From: Novosphingobium sp. KA1
GTDB taxonomy: Bacteria; Pseudomonadota; Alphaproteobacteria; Sphingomonadales; Sphingomonadaceae
Reading direction: 5' to 3'
DNA: 64,000 nucleotides
NCBI RefSeq assembly: GCF_017309955.1
Contig: NZ_CP021247.1
Coordinates: 1,575,001-1,639,000, forward strand
Shown: piece by piece, positions 9,065-17,825 of the stretch
How positions within the stretch are numbered: position 1 is the first letter of the stretch
Layout: every line of letters begins with the position of its first letter
The notes under the pieces: generated by a model
The model's input: the letters and a program-made list of their open reading frames with translations, nothing else
Database searches by the model: none
Told to the model about the DNA's origin: nothing
Position numbers and translations under genes: made by a program

Positions 9065-9376
9065 ATGCACGAAAACAACTCCATAGACGCTCTTGATGAC
9101 GCCGTAGCGGCAGCGACTTTCCGCCGTCTCGTCAAGCACTTGCAGCAGCGCCACGATGCCGAGAACATCGAGCTGATGGGGCTTGCCGGATTTTGCCGCA
9201 ATTGCCTGGCCGACTGGATCCGCGACGCCGGTTTTGCAGGCGACAAGGCCGCCGCGCGCGAAGTGATCCATGGCATGCCGTTCGGGGAGTGGAAGGCGAA
9301 ATACCAGAGCGAGGCCACGCCTGAGCAGCTGGCGCGGATGGAGGAGAGCCTGAAGAAGAACGCCCCCGGGCACTGA
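9065..9376 (+). CDS. DUF1244 family protein
   Basis: A small soluble 103-aa protein of a family restricted largely to proteobacteria, with the conserved core LMGLAGFCRNCLADWIRDA and HGMPFGEWKAKYQ. The two spaced cysteines in the FCRNCLADW motif are a family feature. The function is unknown; the fold is reported as a small helical bundle. It is transcribed divergently from pyk, and the start MHENN follows the intergenic gap directly. Confidence 0.85.
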   Translation: MHENNSIDALDDAVAAATFRRLVKHLQQRHDAENIELMGLAGFCRNCLADWIRDAGFAGDKAAAREVIHGMPFGEWKAKYQSEATPEQLARMEESLKKNAPGH

Positions 9377-9552
9377 GGAGGCCGGACTGCGGGGGGCGGG
9401 TCTGCTGCCGACGGGGCGCCGATAAAGCGAATCTAACGAGAGTTTCTGCAAAAATCAGTGGGAAGCCCCGCGTTTTCGGGGTTCTGGCCTATAAGTACGA
9501 TAATTCGAGTTAGGCATACTTCTAGCTATCCCCCTGAAGCGAGAAACGTCCG

Positions 9553-10811
9553 ATGGTCGACTGGTTCGTCAAACATGCCCCTATCCGGCAGAAAACCTGG
9601 TTCGCATTCACGGTCATGGCTGCCGCGATGCTGGTGGCGGTGCTCTGCGCGGCGCTGCTGCCGCTGGTGATAGGCCTGCCCGCAGGGCTGGCGCTGACGC
9701 TGGGCGCCTGGCTCTTCGGCATGGCCTGCCGCGAGGGTATCTGCGTGCCTTATGTCTCCACCGTGGTGCGCATGGAGGGGCTGGCCGCGGGCGACCTCGA
9801 CAGCCCGGTGGACTATACCGATTACCGCGACTGCGTGGGCCGCATGACCCAGGCGATGTTCACCTTCCGCGAGACCGCGCGCCAGCAGCGGATCACCGCG
9901 CGCGATCAGGCCGCGATGGTCGAACAGTTCACCGCCCAACTGGAAAAGCTGGCGCGCGGCGATCTCACCGCCCAGGTGACCGCCGAATTCACCGGCGAGT
10001 TCAGCCAGCTCAAGAGCCATTTCAACGAGGCGATCGGGCGGCTGCGCGACCTTGTCGGCGCGGTGCAGGTGCGCGCGCAGGCGATCCGCACCGGCTCGAG
10101 CGAGATCTCCCAGGCCTCCGACGACCTCGCGCGCCGTACCGAGGGAATGCCGCCAGCCTCCAGCAGACCTCGGCCGCGATCGTCTCGATGGAGGATCGCC
10201 TGAGGAGCACCGCCGTCGCCGCCGGGCAGACGCTGGAGAGTGCCGACGGGGTGATCGCGCTGGTCGGCAAGGGCCGCGCGGTTGCCGGTGAGACGGTGGA
10301 GACGATGGGCCGCGTCTCGGGCTGCGCCAAGGGCATCGACACGGTGATCGAGGGGGTCGACAAGATCGCCTTCCAGACCCGGGTGCTGGCGATGAACGCG
10401 GCGGTCGAGGCCGGCCGCGCGGGCGAGGCCGGGCGCGGTTTCGCGGTTGTTGCCGATCTGGTCTCGGCGCTTGCCATGCGGGCCGAGGAAGAGGCGCGCA
10501 ATGCCCGCGAGCAGCTTGGCGTCACCCAGTCGGAAGTTGCCAGTGCGGTCGAGGCGGTCAATTCGGTCGATTCGGCGCTGGTCGAGATCGTCGACGGGGT
10601 GGGCAAGGTCCACCGGCTGCTGGAGCGCATGACCACCGACAACCGCGAGCAGTCCGCCGCCATCACCCAGGTGACCACCGCGATCGGCGAGATGGAACGC
10701 ACGACGCAGTACAATGCCTCGATGGTGGAGCAGACTTCGGCCGCCGCGCTCAATCTCGACAGCGAGATCTCGCGCCTCAGCGCCCAGGCGGGCGAGTTCC
10801 GGCTGGCGTGA
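9553..10811 (+). pseudogene. methyl-accepting chemotaxis protein, frameshifted
   Basis: Two overlapping frames make one chemoreceptor. The first (from ATG 9553) has a membrane hairpin (~16-58) with almost no periplasmic loop, and a HAMP-like region (~70-165). The second carries the signalling domain with FQTRVLAMNAAVEAGRAGEA and GRGFAVVADLVSALAMRA. The break is at about 10145: the expected EGNAASLQQTSAA reads EGMPPASS because one base is missing after GAGGG. Restored, it would be about 419 aa. There is no C-terminal CheR-tether pentapeptide. It could be a genuine inactivation or a base-calling error in a short G run. Confidence 0.85.
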
Positions 10812-10950
10812 CGGGCCCTGCCGACGGCGGGCCTTGTCCCGTCGCCGGAGTCTTTGCGCGATTTCCACAGGCCCGCGCTTTGCCCGAATCCCGCGCAGCC
10901 GCTATCAGCGCCGCCAAATCGATTCATCCTAGTTCCGGAGCACGAACCCC

Positions 10951-11187
10951 ATGGCCGAAACCACCGACGATCGCCTGCGCCTGCTGATCGAGCGCGTCGA
11001 GCGCCTCGAAGAAGAAAAGAAGGGCATCGGCGACGATATCCGCGACGTCTATAACGAGGCCAAGGCGGTCGGCTACGACGTCAAGATCATGCGCCAGATC
11101 GTCCGCATCCGTAAGATGAAGCCGGACGACCGCCGCGAAATGGACATGCTGCTCGACACCTACAAGACCGCGCTCGGCATCGATTGA
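10951..11187 (+). CDS. gapR: GapR family DNA-binding protein (DUF2312)
   Basis: A 78-aa protein nearly matching the alphaproteobacterial DUF2312 family, whose Caulobacter member GapR is a nucleoid-associated protein that clamps overtwisted, AT-rich DNA and assists topoisomerases ahead of replication and transcription. It is entirely helical: a charged coiled coil (~6-50, RLLIERVERLEEEKKGI), then VGYDVKIMRQIVRIRKMKP, the basic DNA-contacting segment. Full length. The neighbours say nothing about its job. A CCCGGGC-TTCG-GCCCGGG hairpin follows the stop. Confidence 0.9.
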   Translation: MAETTDDRLRLLIERVERLEEEKKGIGDDIRDVYNEAKAVGYDVKIMRQIVRIRKMKPDDRREMDMLLDTYKTALGID

Positions 11188-11192
11188 TGTTG

Positions 11193-11211
11193 CCCGGGCT
11201 TCGGCCCGGGA
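11193..11211. terminator. UUCG-tetraloop hairpin between gapR and CPBP gene
   Basis: The sequence CCCGGGCTTCGGCCCGGG forms a seven-pair GC stem closed by a TTCG tetraloop, between two convergent genes. There is no T-run, so classical intrinsic termination is doubtful. It may stabilise 3' ends. Confidence 0.45.
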
Positions 11212-11243
11212 AGCGGTACCGGCGCTCTGTATGAGGCCGGATT

Positions 11244-11978
11244 TTACCCTCCCAAATACACCAGCACCATGGTCGCCGCATTGGCGCCCATGTGCTGGAG
11301 CATGGCGGCGGGCAGGCCGATGCGCTGGCGGGTGAAGCCCAGCATCAGCGCGGCCCAGAGCTGCGGCAGCACCATCGGCAGCATCAGCGCCGACACGCTC
11401 GGGTAATTCATCAGGTGAACCCCGGCGAACAGCAGCGCAACGATCCAGAAAATCACAGGATAGGCCGAGCGGTAGAGCGCCGCCGGTTCGCTACGCTTGC
11501 GCAGCACGATCCAGCCGCCAAGCGCCGCGCCGGTCAGCAGCACCAGCATCCCAAGCAGCACCATCGGCGCCAGCGCCTTGGCATAGACTGCCAGACCCGC
11601 AAACAGCACCGCGCACAGCAGCAGCCACAAGGCGCGGGGGCGGCCCGTCTGCCAGCCCCGGAACAGCGTTTCTTCCGCGATCGGCGCGACCAGCACCGTG
11701 ATCGGCAGCAGCCAGCCGGCGGGCAGCTTGTCGAAGGCATCGGGCATCGGCAGGTGCATGGCCTGCTGCCACAGGCCGATCAGCGGCAGCACCACCAGCA
11801 GCAGCACCGCGACATGCAGCAGCGCCATCACGCCCAGCGCGGCCCACCCCTCGCGCGAACGCAGGCCGACCGGCGTCAGGATCGCGGGTCTTTTCAGGAA
11901 TCCCGGCAGCTCTCGCAGGAGCGCAAGCGCACGGGTCGATGCACGGGAAGCGGCGGCAGGGTCGGTCCGGGTGGCCAT
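11244..11978 (-). CDS. CPBP family intramembrane glutamic endopeptidase
   Basis: A 244-aa polytopic membrane protein with the four CPBP (Abi/Rce1-like) motifs in order: EETLFRGW (E102, E103, R107), a Phe-rich helix ending in VHLMNY (H188), and HMGANA (H229, N233). These residues form the intramembrane glutamate protease site. In bacteria such proteins mature peptides or act in immunity to bacteriocins; the substrate here is unknown. It stands alone, convergent with gapR. Confidence 0.85.
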   Translation of the reverse strand: MATRTDPAAASRASTRALALLRELPGFLKRPAILTPVGLRSREGWAALGVMALLHVAVLLLVVLPLIGLWQQAMHLPMPDAFDKLPAGWLLPITVLVAPIAEETLFRGWQTGRPRALWLLLCAVLFAGLAVYAKALAPMVLLGMLVLLTGAALGGWIVLRKRSEPAALYRSAYPVIFWIVALLFAGVHLMNYPSVSALMLPMVLPQLWAALMLGFTRQRIGLPAAMLQHMGANAATMVLVYLGG

Positions 11979-12189
11979 GGCGGTGTGCTAGCGGAGTTTT
12001 CTTGCCAAATCCTTTGGCCCATCCGTCTTCGGGCAGGCAAGCGGAACGGGCGGTTGCCCTTGGGTGCCGCCCTGTTGTAAGGCGCGCCCTGCGTCATCTG
12101 GCACACATCATTCAACGGACCTCGCTGCCCGGCCCTCGCGGTTATCGCCGCAAGCAGGCAGGCAGGCGAGCGAAGCAAGAGCGGACCCC

Positions 12190-12954
12190 ATGGCAGGCCA
12201 TTCCAAATTCAAGAACATCATGCATCGCAAGGGTGCGCAGGACAAGAAGCGCTCGGCGCAGTTCAGCAAGCTCAGCCGCGAAATCACCGTGGCCGCCAAG
12301 ATGGGCATGCCCGACCCGGACATGAACCCGCGCCTGCGCGCCGCGGTCAACGCCGCCAAGGCGCAGTCGATGCCCAAGGACAACATCCAGCGCGCGATCG
12401 ACAAGGCCAGCAAGGGCGATGCCGAGAACTACGAGGAAGTGCGCTACGAGGGTTACGGCCCCGGCGGCGTCGCCCTCATCGTCGAGGCGCTGACCGACAA
12501 CCGCAACCGTACCGCCACCAACGTGCGCACGGCGTTCTCCAAGAACGGCGGCAACCTCGGTGCCTCGGGCGCGGTTTCGCACGGTTTCGAACGTCTCGGC
12601 CTGATCGAGTACCCCGCCTCGGTGGGTGACGAGGAGAAGGTCCTCGAGGCCGCCATCGAAGCCGGCGCCGAGGACGTCCAGAGCGACATGGGCGACGGCG
12701 ACGAGAACCCGGGCAGCCACTCGATCTGGGTCTCGGTCGATTCGCTGCACGAAGTCGCCCGCGAACTGGAAAAGGTGCTGGGCGAGGCCGAGGGCGTGAA
12801 GCTCGCGTGGAAGCCCAACCTCTCGGTCGAGGTCGATGCCGACACCGCCGGCACGCTGATGAAGCTGGTCGACACGCTGGAAGACGACGACGACGTCCAG
12901 ACCGTCTGGGGCAACTACGAGATCTCCGACGAGGTCATGGCGAAACTCGCCTGA
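12190..12954 (+). CDS. yebC: YebC/PmpR (TACO1) family protein
   Basis: A 254-aa three-domain protein beginning [20 protein letters not shown], the invariant family start. The [24 protein letters not shown] motif region (~80-105) and the GSVS-like [11 protein letters not shown] are clear. The family has been described as a transcription factor and, more recently, as a ribosome-associated factor easing translation of difficult peptides. It lies directly upstream of DUF3147 and ruvC genes, a common bacterial association with Holliday-junction genes. The slightly extended acidic middle ([10 protein letters not shown]) is a loop insertion. Confidence 0.94.
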   Translation: MAGHSKFKNIMHRKGAQDKKRSAQFSKLSREITVAAKMGMPDPDMNPRLRAAVNAAKAQSMPKDNIQRAIDKASKGDAENYEEVRYEGYGPGGVALIVEALTDNRNRTATNVRTAFSKNGGNLGASGAVSHGFERLGLIEYPASVGDEEKVLEAAIEAGAEDVQSDMGDGDENPGSHSIWVSVDSLHEVARELEKVLGEAEGVKLAWKPNLSVEVDADTAGTLMKLVDTLEDDDDVQTVWGNYEISDEVMAKLA

Positions 12955-12955
12955 C

Positions 12956-13306
12956 ATGCTGGCCCTGATCGCCCGTGCGCTGATCTCCGGCGCGATGATC
13001 GTGGCGATCGCCGAGATCGGCAAGCGCCTGCCCGCGATGGGCGCGCTTGTCGCCTCGCTTCCCCTGGTCTCGGTGCTGGGCATGATGCTCCTGTGGCATG
13101 CCCGGCCCGATGCCGAGAACATGGCCGTGCATGCACAGGCGACCTTCTGGTACGTGCTGCCCTCGCTGCCGATGTTCCTGCTGATCCCGGTGCTGCTGCG
13201 CCACGGGATCGGCTTCTGGCTCTCGCTGCTGGCGGGCTGCGTGCTGACGGTCCTGCTCTACCTGCTGATGGTGCATCTCGGCCCGCGCTTCGGCCTCAAG
13301 GTCTGA
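12956..13306 (+). CDS. DUF3147 family small membrane protein
   Basis: A 116-aa inner-membrane protein with three or four hydrophobic helices (about 3-18, 27-47, 62-82, 86-107). The segment [21 protein letters not shown] resembles DUF3147 members, annotated as small transport-like or unknown membrane proteins. Its ATG starts 1 bp after the yebC stop and its stop is 4 bp before ruvC, so the three genes form one transcription unit. Function unknown. Confidence 0.75.
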   Translation: MLALIARALISGAMIVAIAEIGKRLPAMGALVASLPLVSVLGMMLLWHARPDAENMAVHAQATFWYVLPSLPMFLLIPVLLRHGIGFWLSLLAGCVLTVLLYLLMVHLGPRFGLKV

Positions 13307-13310
13307 TCCC

Positions 13311-13787
13311 ATGATCATCATCGGCCTCGATCCGGGGCTCACCTGCACCGGCTGGGGCATCGTCGCCAAGAGCGGCAGCCGTCTCAGCCATGTCGCCAAC
13401 GGGCAGATCCGCACCGATGCCAAGGCCGGCATGGCCGAGCGCCTGGTCGAGCTCGACGCGGCGCTGACCGACGTGATCCTCCATCACCGGCCCGATGCCG
13501 GCGCGGTGGAGGAAGTCTTCGTCAACGTGAACCCGCAGTCGACGCTGAAGCTGGGGCAGGCGCGCGGCGTCGCCATGCTGTCGATCGCGCGCGCGGGTCT
13601 GCCGGTGGCGGAGTATTCCACCAAGGTCATCAAGAAGGCGCTGGTCGGCACCGGCGGCGCCGACAAGAAACAGATCCAGCACATGTTGAAAGTGCTGCTG
13701 CCCGGCGTGAAGCTGGCGGGCGAGGACGCGTCGGACGCGCTTGCCGTCGCCATCACCCACGCCAACATGCTGGGAAGCCACCGCTAG
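13311..13787 (+). CDS. ruvC: crossover junction endodeoxyribonuclease RuvC
   Basis: A dimeric RNase H-fold resolvase that nicks Holliday junctions symmetrically. The 158-aa product has all four acidic residues: D7 (IGLDPG), E67 (AVEEVFVN), and D139 and D142 (EDASDALA). [13 protein letters not shown] is the conserved DNA-contacting region. It ends the yebC-DUF3147-ruvC run. Its partners ruvA and ruvB lie 1.7 kb further on, separated by a glycosyltransferase gene on the other strand. Confidence 0.96.
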   Translation: MIIIGLDPGLTCTGWGIVAKSGSRLSHVANGQIRTDAKAGMAERLVELDAALTDVILHHRPDAGAVEEVFVNVNPQSTLKLGQARGVAMLSIARAGLPVAEYSTKVIKKALVGTGGADKKQIQHMLKVLLPGVKLAGEDASDALAVAITHANMLGSHR

Positions 13788-13828
13788 GCGGCTTGTAGCG
13801 ATGGCGCAGGGGGACGGCCGGGGAGGCG

Positions 13829-15397
13829 TCAGGGCCGCCCCGCCAGCCCCGCGTCCAACCCCGCGTCCAACCCCGCGTCGATGTCGATCATCTTCTGATA
13901 GGACCATTGCGGCGCCGGGGCGCAGGTTCCTTCGCGGCGGAACAGGCAGGCCTGCTGGTCGCCCATGGCCTCGCACGCCTCGCGGTGCCATCCGGGCAAG
14001 GCGGTATCCGGCGTGGCCAGGATCAGCGCATTGGCGCCCTGTGCCAGACCTGGTGCCAGACCTGGTGCCAATCCCGGAGCCCGCGTGCCGGACAGCGGCC
14101 TGCCGCCGGTGGGGACGAGCAGGATCGGCACCGGCCGGGGCAGCAGCGCCGGCACCAGATGCGCCTTGATTTCGAAGTCCAGCGCGATGGCGCAGGTGCG
14201 TGGATCGTCCAGCGCCCGCAGCGCCAGCCGCGGAACCGCGCCGCCGCCGCGAAAGGCCGGATAGCCCCCGCTCTTGTATTCGGAGGCGAACGACGCGCCC
14301 AGCCAGGCAAGGCAGACGATCGCAATTCCCGCAGGGCCGGCAATGCCGCCCCGGCGCTCTGCCAGGCGGTCCGCGAGCCGCACCGTGGCAATCGCCGCCA
14401 GGATCAGGACGGTCAGCGTGGACAGCCAGATGAACCGGTATTCCTTGTGGGCGATCATGCTGTGGATCAGCACGTTGACCGTCGCGGCGGCCATCAGCGG
14501 CCAGTAGCGCCGCCCGGCCAGCAGCGCGGCGACCAGGAGCGGCACCATGATCGGCGCCAGATGTGTGTAGAGCCCGATCAGGTAGGCGAAAGGCCCCGAA
14601 ACGCCGAAGCGGGAGGCGATCCCATGGCCGATGTTCATCGCGACGTTGACCATGATCCACGCGAACGGAACGCGGCCCATGGCCAGATCGCTGGCTGCGC
14701 CCAGCAGGGCGGCGGCCAGCCCGCCCAGCACCACGGGCCGCCAGCGCCGCCAGTCGAGCCGCAGCGCGGCGATGGCCAGCACCGCGACAAAGGGCGCGTA
14801 TTGCAGTCTTGCCAGCACGCCAAGGCCGAGCAGGAAGCCGCTTGTCAGCAGGTACATGTCGCTCGCCCGTGCGGTTGCGGAGCGGTCGTCATCGGTCAGC
14901 AGCGGCGCGGCGGCGAGCAGGATCAGGGCGCTGGCCAGGCTTTCCGAAAGCAGCAGGTCGCTGAACAGCACCGCTTCCCACCACACCGAGGCGACAAACA
15001 GCGCGACCAGCGCGTGTCGGCGCGAGGAAAGCGCGCCCAGCCGCCAAGCGGCGGGAAGGGTCAGCAGGGTCAGTGCGCCGAAGGCGGCCCGGGCAAGGCG
15101 GACGGCAAAGAGCTGCTCGTCCGACAGCAGGTGGCCCATCCACAGGAACAGGGCGACGAATTGTTCGATCAATGCGCCGCGCAAGCCGTAATGCGCTTCC
15201 CAGGGAACCAGGCCCCGCCCGGTGGCAAGGCGATTGCCCTGTTCGAGATACTGCATCAGCTCATCGGCGTGCATGATCTCGAACGGTGAGAAATGCGCGA
15301 TCCGCAGCCACACCGCGGCGATGGCGACCGGCAAGGCCGCAAGAACCGGCCACGACCAACGATTGCCCGCCCGCGCGGCCCCGGCGTCTTTCCCCAT
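13829..15397 (-). CDS. GT22-like (Alg9-type) polytopic mannosyltransferase homologue
   Basis: A 522-aa membrane protein with about ten hydrophobic helices. The first periplasmic loop carries HADELMQYLEQGNRLATG and VPWEAHYGLRGALIE, the acidic-loop signature of dolichol/polyprenol-phosphate-sugar transferases of the GT22 type. It probably adds a sugar to a lipid or glycan outside the membrane; donor and acceptor are unknown. It lies antisense between ruvC and ruvA. Two in-frame 12-bp triplications occur in its C-terminal third, encoding GLAP repeats (14041-14076) and DAGL repeats (13847-13882). Confidence 0.75.
   Translation of the reverse strand: MGKDAGAARAGNRWSWPVLAALPVAIAAVWLRIAHFSPFEIMHADELMQYLEQGNRLATGRGLVPWEAHYGLRGALIEQFVALFLWMGHLLSDEQLFAVRLARAAFGALTLLTLPAAWRLGALSSRRHALVALFVASVWWEAVLFSDLLLSESLASALILLAAAPLLTDDDRSATARASDMYLLTSGFLLGLGVLARLQYAPFVAVLAIAALRLDWRRWRPVVLGGLAAALLGAASDLAMGRVPFAWIMVNVAMNIGHGIASRFGVSGPFAYLIGLYTHLAPIMVPLLVAALLAGRRYWPLMAAATVNVLIHSMIAHKEYRFIWLSTLTVLILAAIATVRLADRLAERRGGIAGPAGIAIVCLAWLGASFASEYKSGGYPAFRGGGAVPRLALRALDDPRTCAIALDFEIKAHLVPALLPRPVPILLVPTGGRPLSGTRAPGLAPGLAPGLAQGANALILATPDTALPGWHREACEAMGDQQACLFRREGTCAPAPQWSYQKMIDIDAGLDAGLDAGLAGRP
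13847..13882 (-). repeat. 3 x 12-bp tandem repeat, in frame
   Basis: Three 12-bp units of CCCCGCGTCCAA (the last diverged) encode Asp-Ala-Gly-Leu repeats at the C-terminus of the glycosyltransferase. Copy number changes would not shift the frame. Confidence 0.85.
14041..14076 (-). repeat. 3 x 12-bp tandem repeat, in frame
   Basis: Three 12-bp units of GTGCCAGACCTG (the last diverged) encode a Gly-Leu-Ala-Pro repeat in the same glycosyltransferase gene, about 160 bp upstream of the other repeat in coordinate terms. Confidence 0.85.
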
Positions 15398-15513
15398 GGC
15401 TGCGCGTTAGCATGGGCGATTCGCGCTGTCATGGGGCGGGCCGCGATTGCGCTGCTGATCGTGCTTGCCGCGCGGGCGGGCATCGGCCATAGGAGCCTCA
15501 TGGGGAACAAACC

Positions 15514-16122
15514 ATGATCGCAAAGCTGACTGGCCTGCTCGACGATACCGGCCCCGACTGGGCGATCATCGACGTCAATGGCGTGGGTTATCTTGTCCAT
15601 TGTTCGGCGCGTACGCTCGACCATCTCGGCATCCGGGGCGACAAGGTCGTCGTCCATACCGAGATGCAGGTCTCCGAGACCGACCAGCGCCTGATCGGCT
15701 TCACCAGCGGGGCGGAGCGCAACTGGTTCCGCCTGCTGACGGCGGTGCAGGGGGTAGGCTCCAAGGTCGCGCTCGCCATCCTTTCTGCATTGACCACCGA
15801 GGAACTGCAGCGCGCCTGTGCCGGGGGCGACAGCGCCATGGTCGCGCGCGCCAACGGTGTCGGGCCGAAACTGGCCAGCCGCATCGTCAACGAACTCAAG
15901 GACAAGGCGGGCGGCATGCCCACCGTGCCCGGCGCGCCCGGCCTTGCGGCAGTGGCGGCGCCTGCGGGCGATGCCAGCGCGGATGCGGTCTCGGCGTTGC
16001 AGAACCTCGGCTTCAAGCCGGCGGTCGCCTCGATGGCGGTCGGCAAGGCGGTGGAGGAACTCGGCGAGGATGCGGGCCTGAACGATCTTGTCCGCGTGGC
16101 GCTGAAGAGGGCGGCGGGGTGA
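15514..16122 (+). CDS. ruvA: Holliday junction branch migration protein RuvA
   Basis: Tetrameric junction-binding subunit that loads RuvB rings. The 202-aa product has the OB-fold domain I ([11 protein letters not shown]...VGYLVHCS), a tandem helix-hairpin-helix domain II with [17 protein letters not shown] and [15 protein letters not shown], and domain III (~150-202, [13 protein letters not shown]) that contacts RuvB. The stop codon overlaps a GTG that begins the next gene (GTGA), so translation of that gene is probably coupled. Confidence 0.96.
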   Translation: MIAKLTGLLDDTGPDWAIIDVNGVGYLVHCSARTLDHLGIRGDKVVVHTEMQVSETDQRLIGFTSGAERNWFRLLTAVQGVGSKVALAILSALTTEELQRACAGGDSAMVARANGVGPKLASRIVNELKDKAGGMPTVPGAPGLAAVAAPAGDASADAVSALQNLGFKPAVASMAVGKAVEELGEDAGLNDLVRVALKRAAG

Positions 16123-16529
16123 CAGTTCGCACGCATCTCGAGTTTCGTGCGAACTATGCCAAGGCGGTTTCGATGGAACCCGAGCCTGGCGGCAAGGACG
16201 TCATGGCATTCCTCGCCAGTGGCATCCGGCAAGCGGGCATCTTGGTGGGCGAACCTGTCCCGGAGGATTGGGGGTGGAGTTGCGCATTGGACACCGGCGG
16301 TTTCCGGATCTTGCTGGGATGCGGCGACTATCCTGAGTATGAAGATGGCTGGCTTTGCTTTGTTGCGCCGCGGAAGAGTTTGCGTTTGCTGTTCCGTGCG
16401 AGAGCAGCTGGGCAGGCGCTTCGCAGTGCCGCCCATGCCATGCATAGCGCCGTTGCTGCAAACCCGCGTTGCCATGATCGTAAATGGTGGAGCGATACAA
16501 GCGGTGTTGGCGAAGTTGAAGAATGTTGA
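16119..16529 (+). CDS. hypothetical protein between ruvA and ruvB
   Basis: A 136-aa reading from a GTG that overlaps the ruvA stop, ending exactly where ruvB begins. Visible features: a VPEDWGWSC motif near the middle, an aromatic/acidic stretch ([12 protein letters not shown]), and [10 protein letters not shown] near the C-terminus; no membrane segment. I do not recognise a named family. By hand count 216 of 360 bases (16141-16500) are G/C, about 60%, below the neighbouring genes. A competing frame (16147-16533, 128 aa) is Arg/Ser-rich and looks like a shadow. The cotranscription suggests stable residence, the composition suggests acquisition. Confidence 0.6.
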   Translation: MTVRTHLEFRANYAKAVSMEPEPGGKDVMAFLASGIRQAGILVGEPVPEDWGWSCALDTGGFRILLGCGDYPEYEDGWLCFVAPRKSLRLLFRARAAGQALRSAAHAMHSAVAANPRCHDRKWWSDTSGVGEVEEC

Positions 16530-17573
16530 ATGACCGATAATCCCATCCTCACCTCGTCCCGCCAGCCGGAGGACGCCGATGCGGCGCTTCGCCCGAAGAC
16601 GCTGGCCGAATTTGTCGGGCAGGCGGCGGCCAAGGACAATCTTCGCGTCTTCATCGAAAGCGCCAAGTCGCGGCGCGAGGCGATGGATCATACGCTGTTC
16701 TTCGGCCCTCCCGGCCTCGGCAAGACGACGCTCGCGCAGATCGTCGCGCGCGAACTCGGCGTGGGTTTCCGCGCCACCAGCGGGCCGGTGATCGCCAAGG
16801 CGGGCGACCTTGCCGCGCTGCTGACCAATCTCGAGCATGGCGACGTGCTGTTCATCGACGAGATCCACCGCCTCAATCCGGTGGTCGAGGAAGTGCTCTA
16901 CCCGGCGATGGAGGACCGCGCGCTCGACCTCATCATCGGCGAGGGGCCCTCGGCGCGTTCGGTGCGGATCGACCTGCCGCCCTTCACGCTGGTCGGCGCG
17001 ACGACCCGGCAGGGCCTGCTGCAGACCCCGCTGCGCGACCGTTTCGGCATTCCCGTCAGGCTGCAGTTCTACACTGTGGAGGAACTGGAAAAGGTCGTCA
17101 CCCGCGGCGCCGGCCTGCTCGGCATCGGCATGGACAAGGGCGGGGCGACCGAGATCGCCCGCCGCGCGCGCGGCACCCCGCGCGTGGCCGGGCGGCTGAT
17201 GCGCCGCGTGCGCGACTTTGCCCATGTCGCGGGCTCCGACGTCATCACCCGCGCCATCGCCGACGATGCGCTGACCCGGCTGGAAGTCGATTCGATCGGC
17301 CTCGACGCGCAGGACCGGCGGTACCTGCGGATGATCGCCGACATCTACAAGGGCGGCCCGGTCGGCGTCGAGACGCTGGCGGCGGGCCTTTCCGAGCCGC
17401 GCGACACGATCGAGGAAGTGATCGAGCCCTACCTCATCCAGCTTGGCCTGATCGCCCGCACCGCGCGCGGCCGCTGCCTCAACGACGGCGGCTGGCAGCA
17501 CCTCGGGATGACCCCGCCGCAGCAGGGCGGAGGCGGTCCGCAGGGCGGCCTGTTCGATTCGCCGGGGGACTGA
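16530..17573 (+). CDS. ruvB: Holliday junction branch migration ATPase RuvB
   Basis: Hexameric AAA+ motor of branch migration. The 347-aa product opens with the family's [16 protein letters not shown] segment, Walker [10 protein letters not shown] (59-67), Walker [10 protein letters not shown] (~108-116), sensor motif VGATTRQG, the RFGIPVRL arginine-finger region, and a C-terminal winged helix with [15 protein letters not shown]. Its ATG directly follows the stop of the unknown gene, with no gap. Confidence 0.97.
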   Translation: MTDNPILTSSRQPEDADAALRPKTLAEFVGQAAAKDNLRVFIESAKSRREAMDHTLFFGPPGLGKTTLAQIVARELGVGFRATSGPVIAKAGDLAALLTNLEHGDVLFIDEIHRLNPVVEEVLYPAMEDRALDLIIGEGPSARSVRIDLPPFTLVGATTRQGLLQTPLRDRFGIPVRLQFYTVEELEKVVTRGAGLLGIGMDKGGATEIARRARGTPRVAGRLMRRVRDFAHVAGSDVITRAIADDALTRLEVDSIGLDAQDRRYLRMIADIYKGGPVGVETLAAGLSEPRDTIEEVIEPYLIQLGLIARTARGRCLNDGGWQHLGMTPPQQGGGGPQGGLFDSPGD

Positions 17574-17825
17574 GCCGGCGTCCGGCGATTTTGCAGATCC
17601 GTGAAAAGCTTCGGCAGAACTTACGGAAGCCGCCGGCAACAGTCCCGCATCGGCACACTATTGCTGTCAACTGCAAAAACTAACTCGGTTTATCGCCGGC
17701 CGGGACACGTTTTCGCGAGAATGCCATTGTTCCCTTAACTTCTATCTGCGCTTGGTAGGCGCTAACGGGCCTTCACGACTTATGGTCGCGGTCGGCCGGC
17801 CCGGAGGGAGCGAAGAGAGAAAGCT

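Noticed and set aside
16147..16533. Alternative 128-residue frame between ruvA and ruvB
   Set aside because: It is Arg/Ser/Trp-rich, overlaps the ruvB start out of frame, and the other frame begins at a coupled GTG and reads like a protein.
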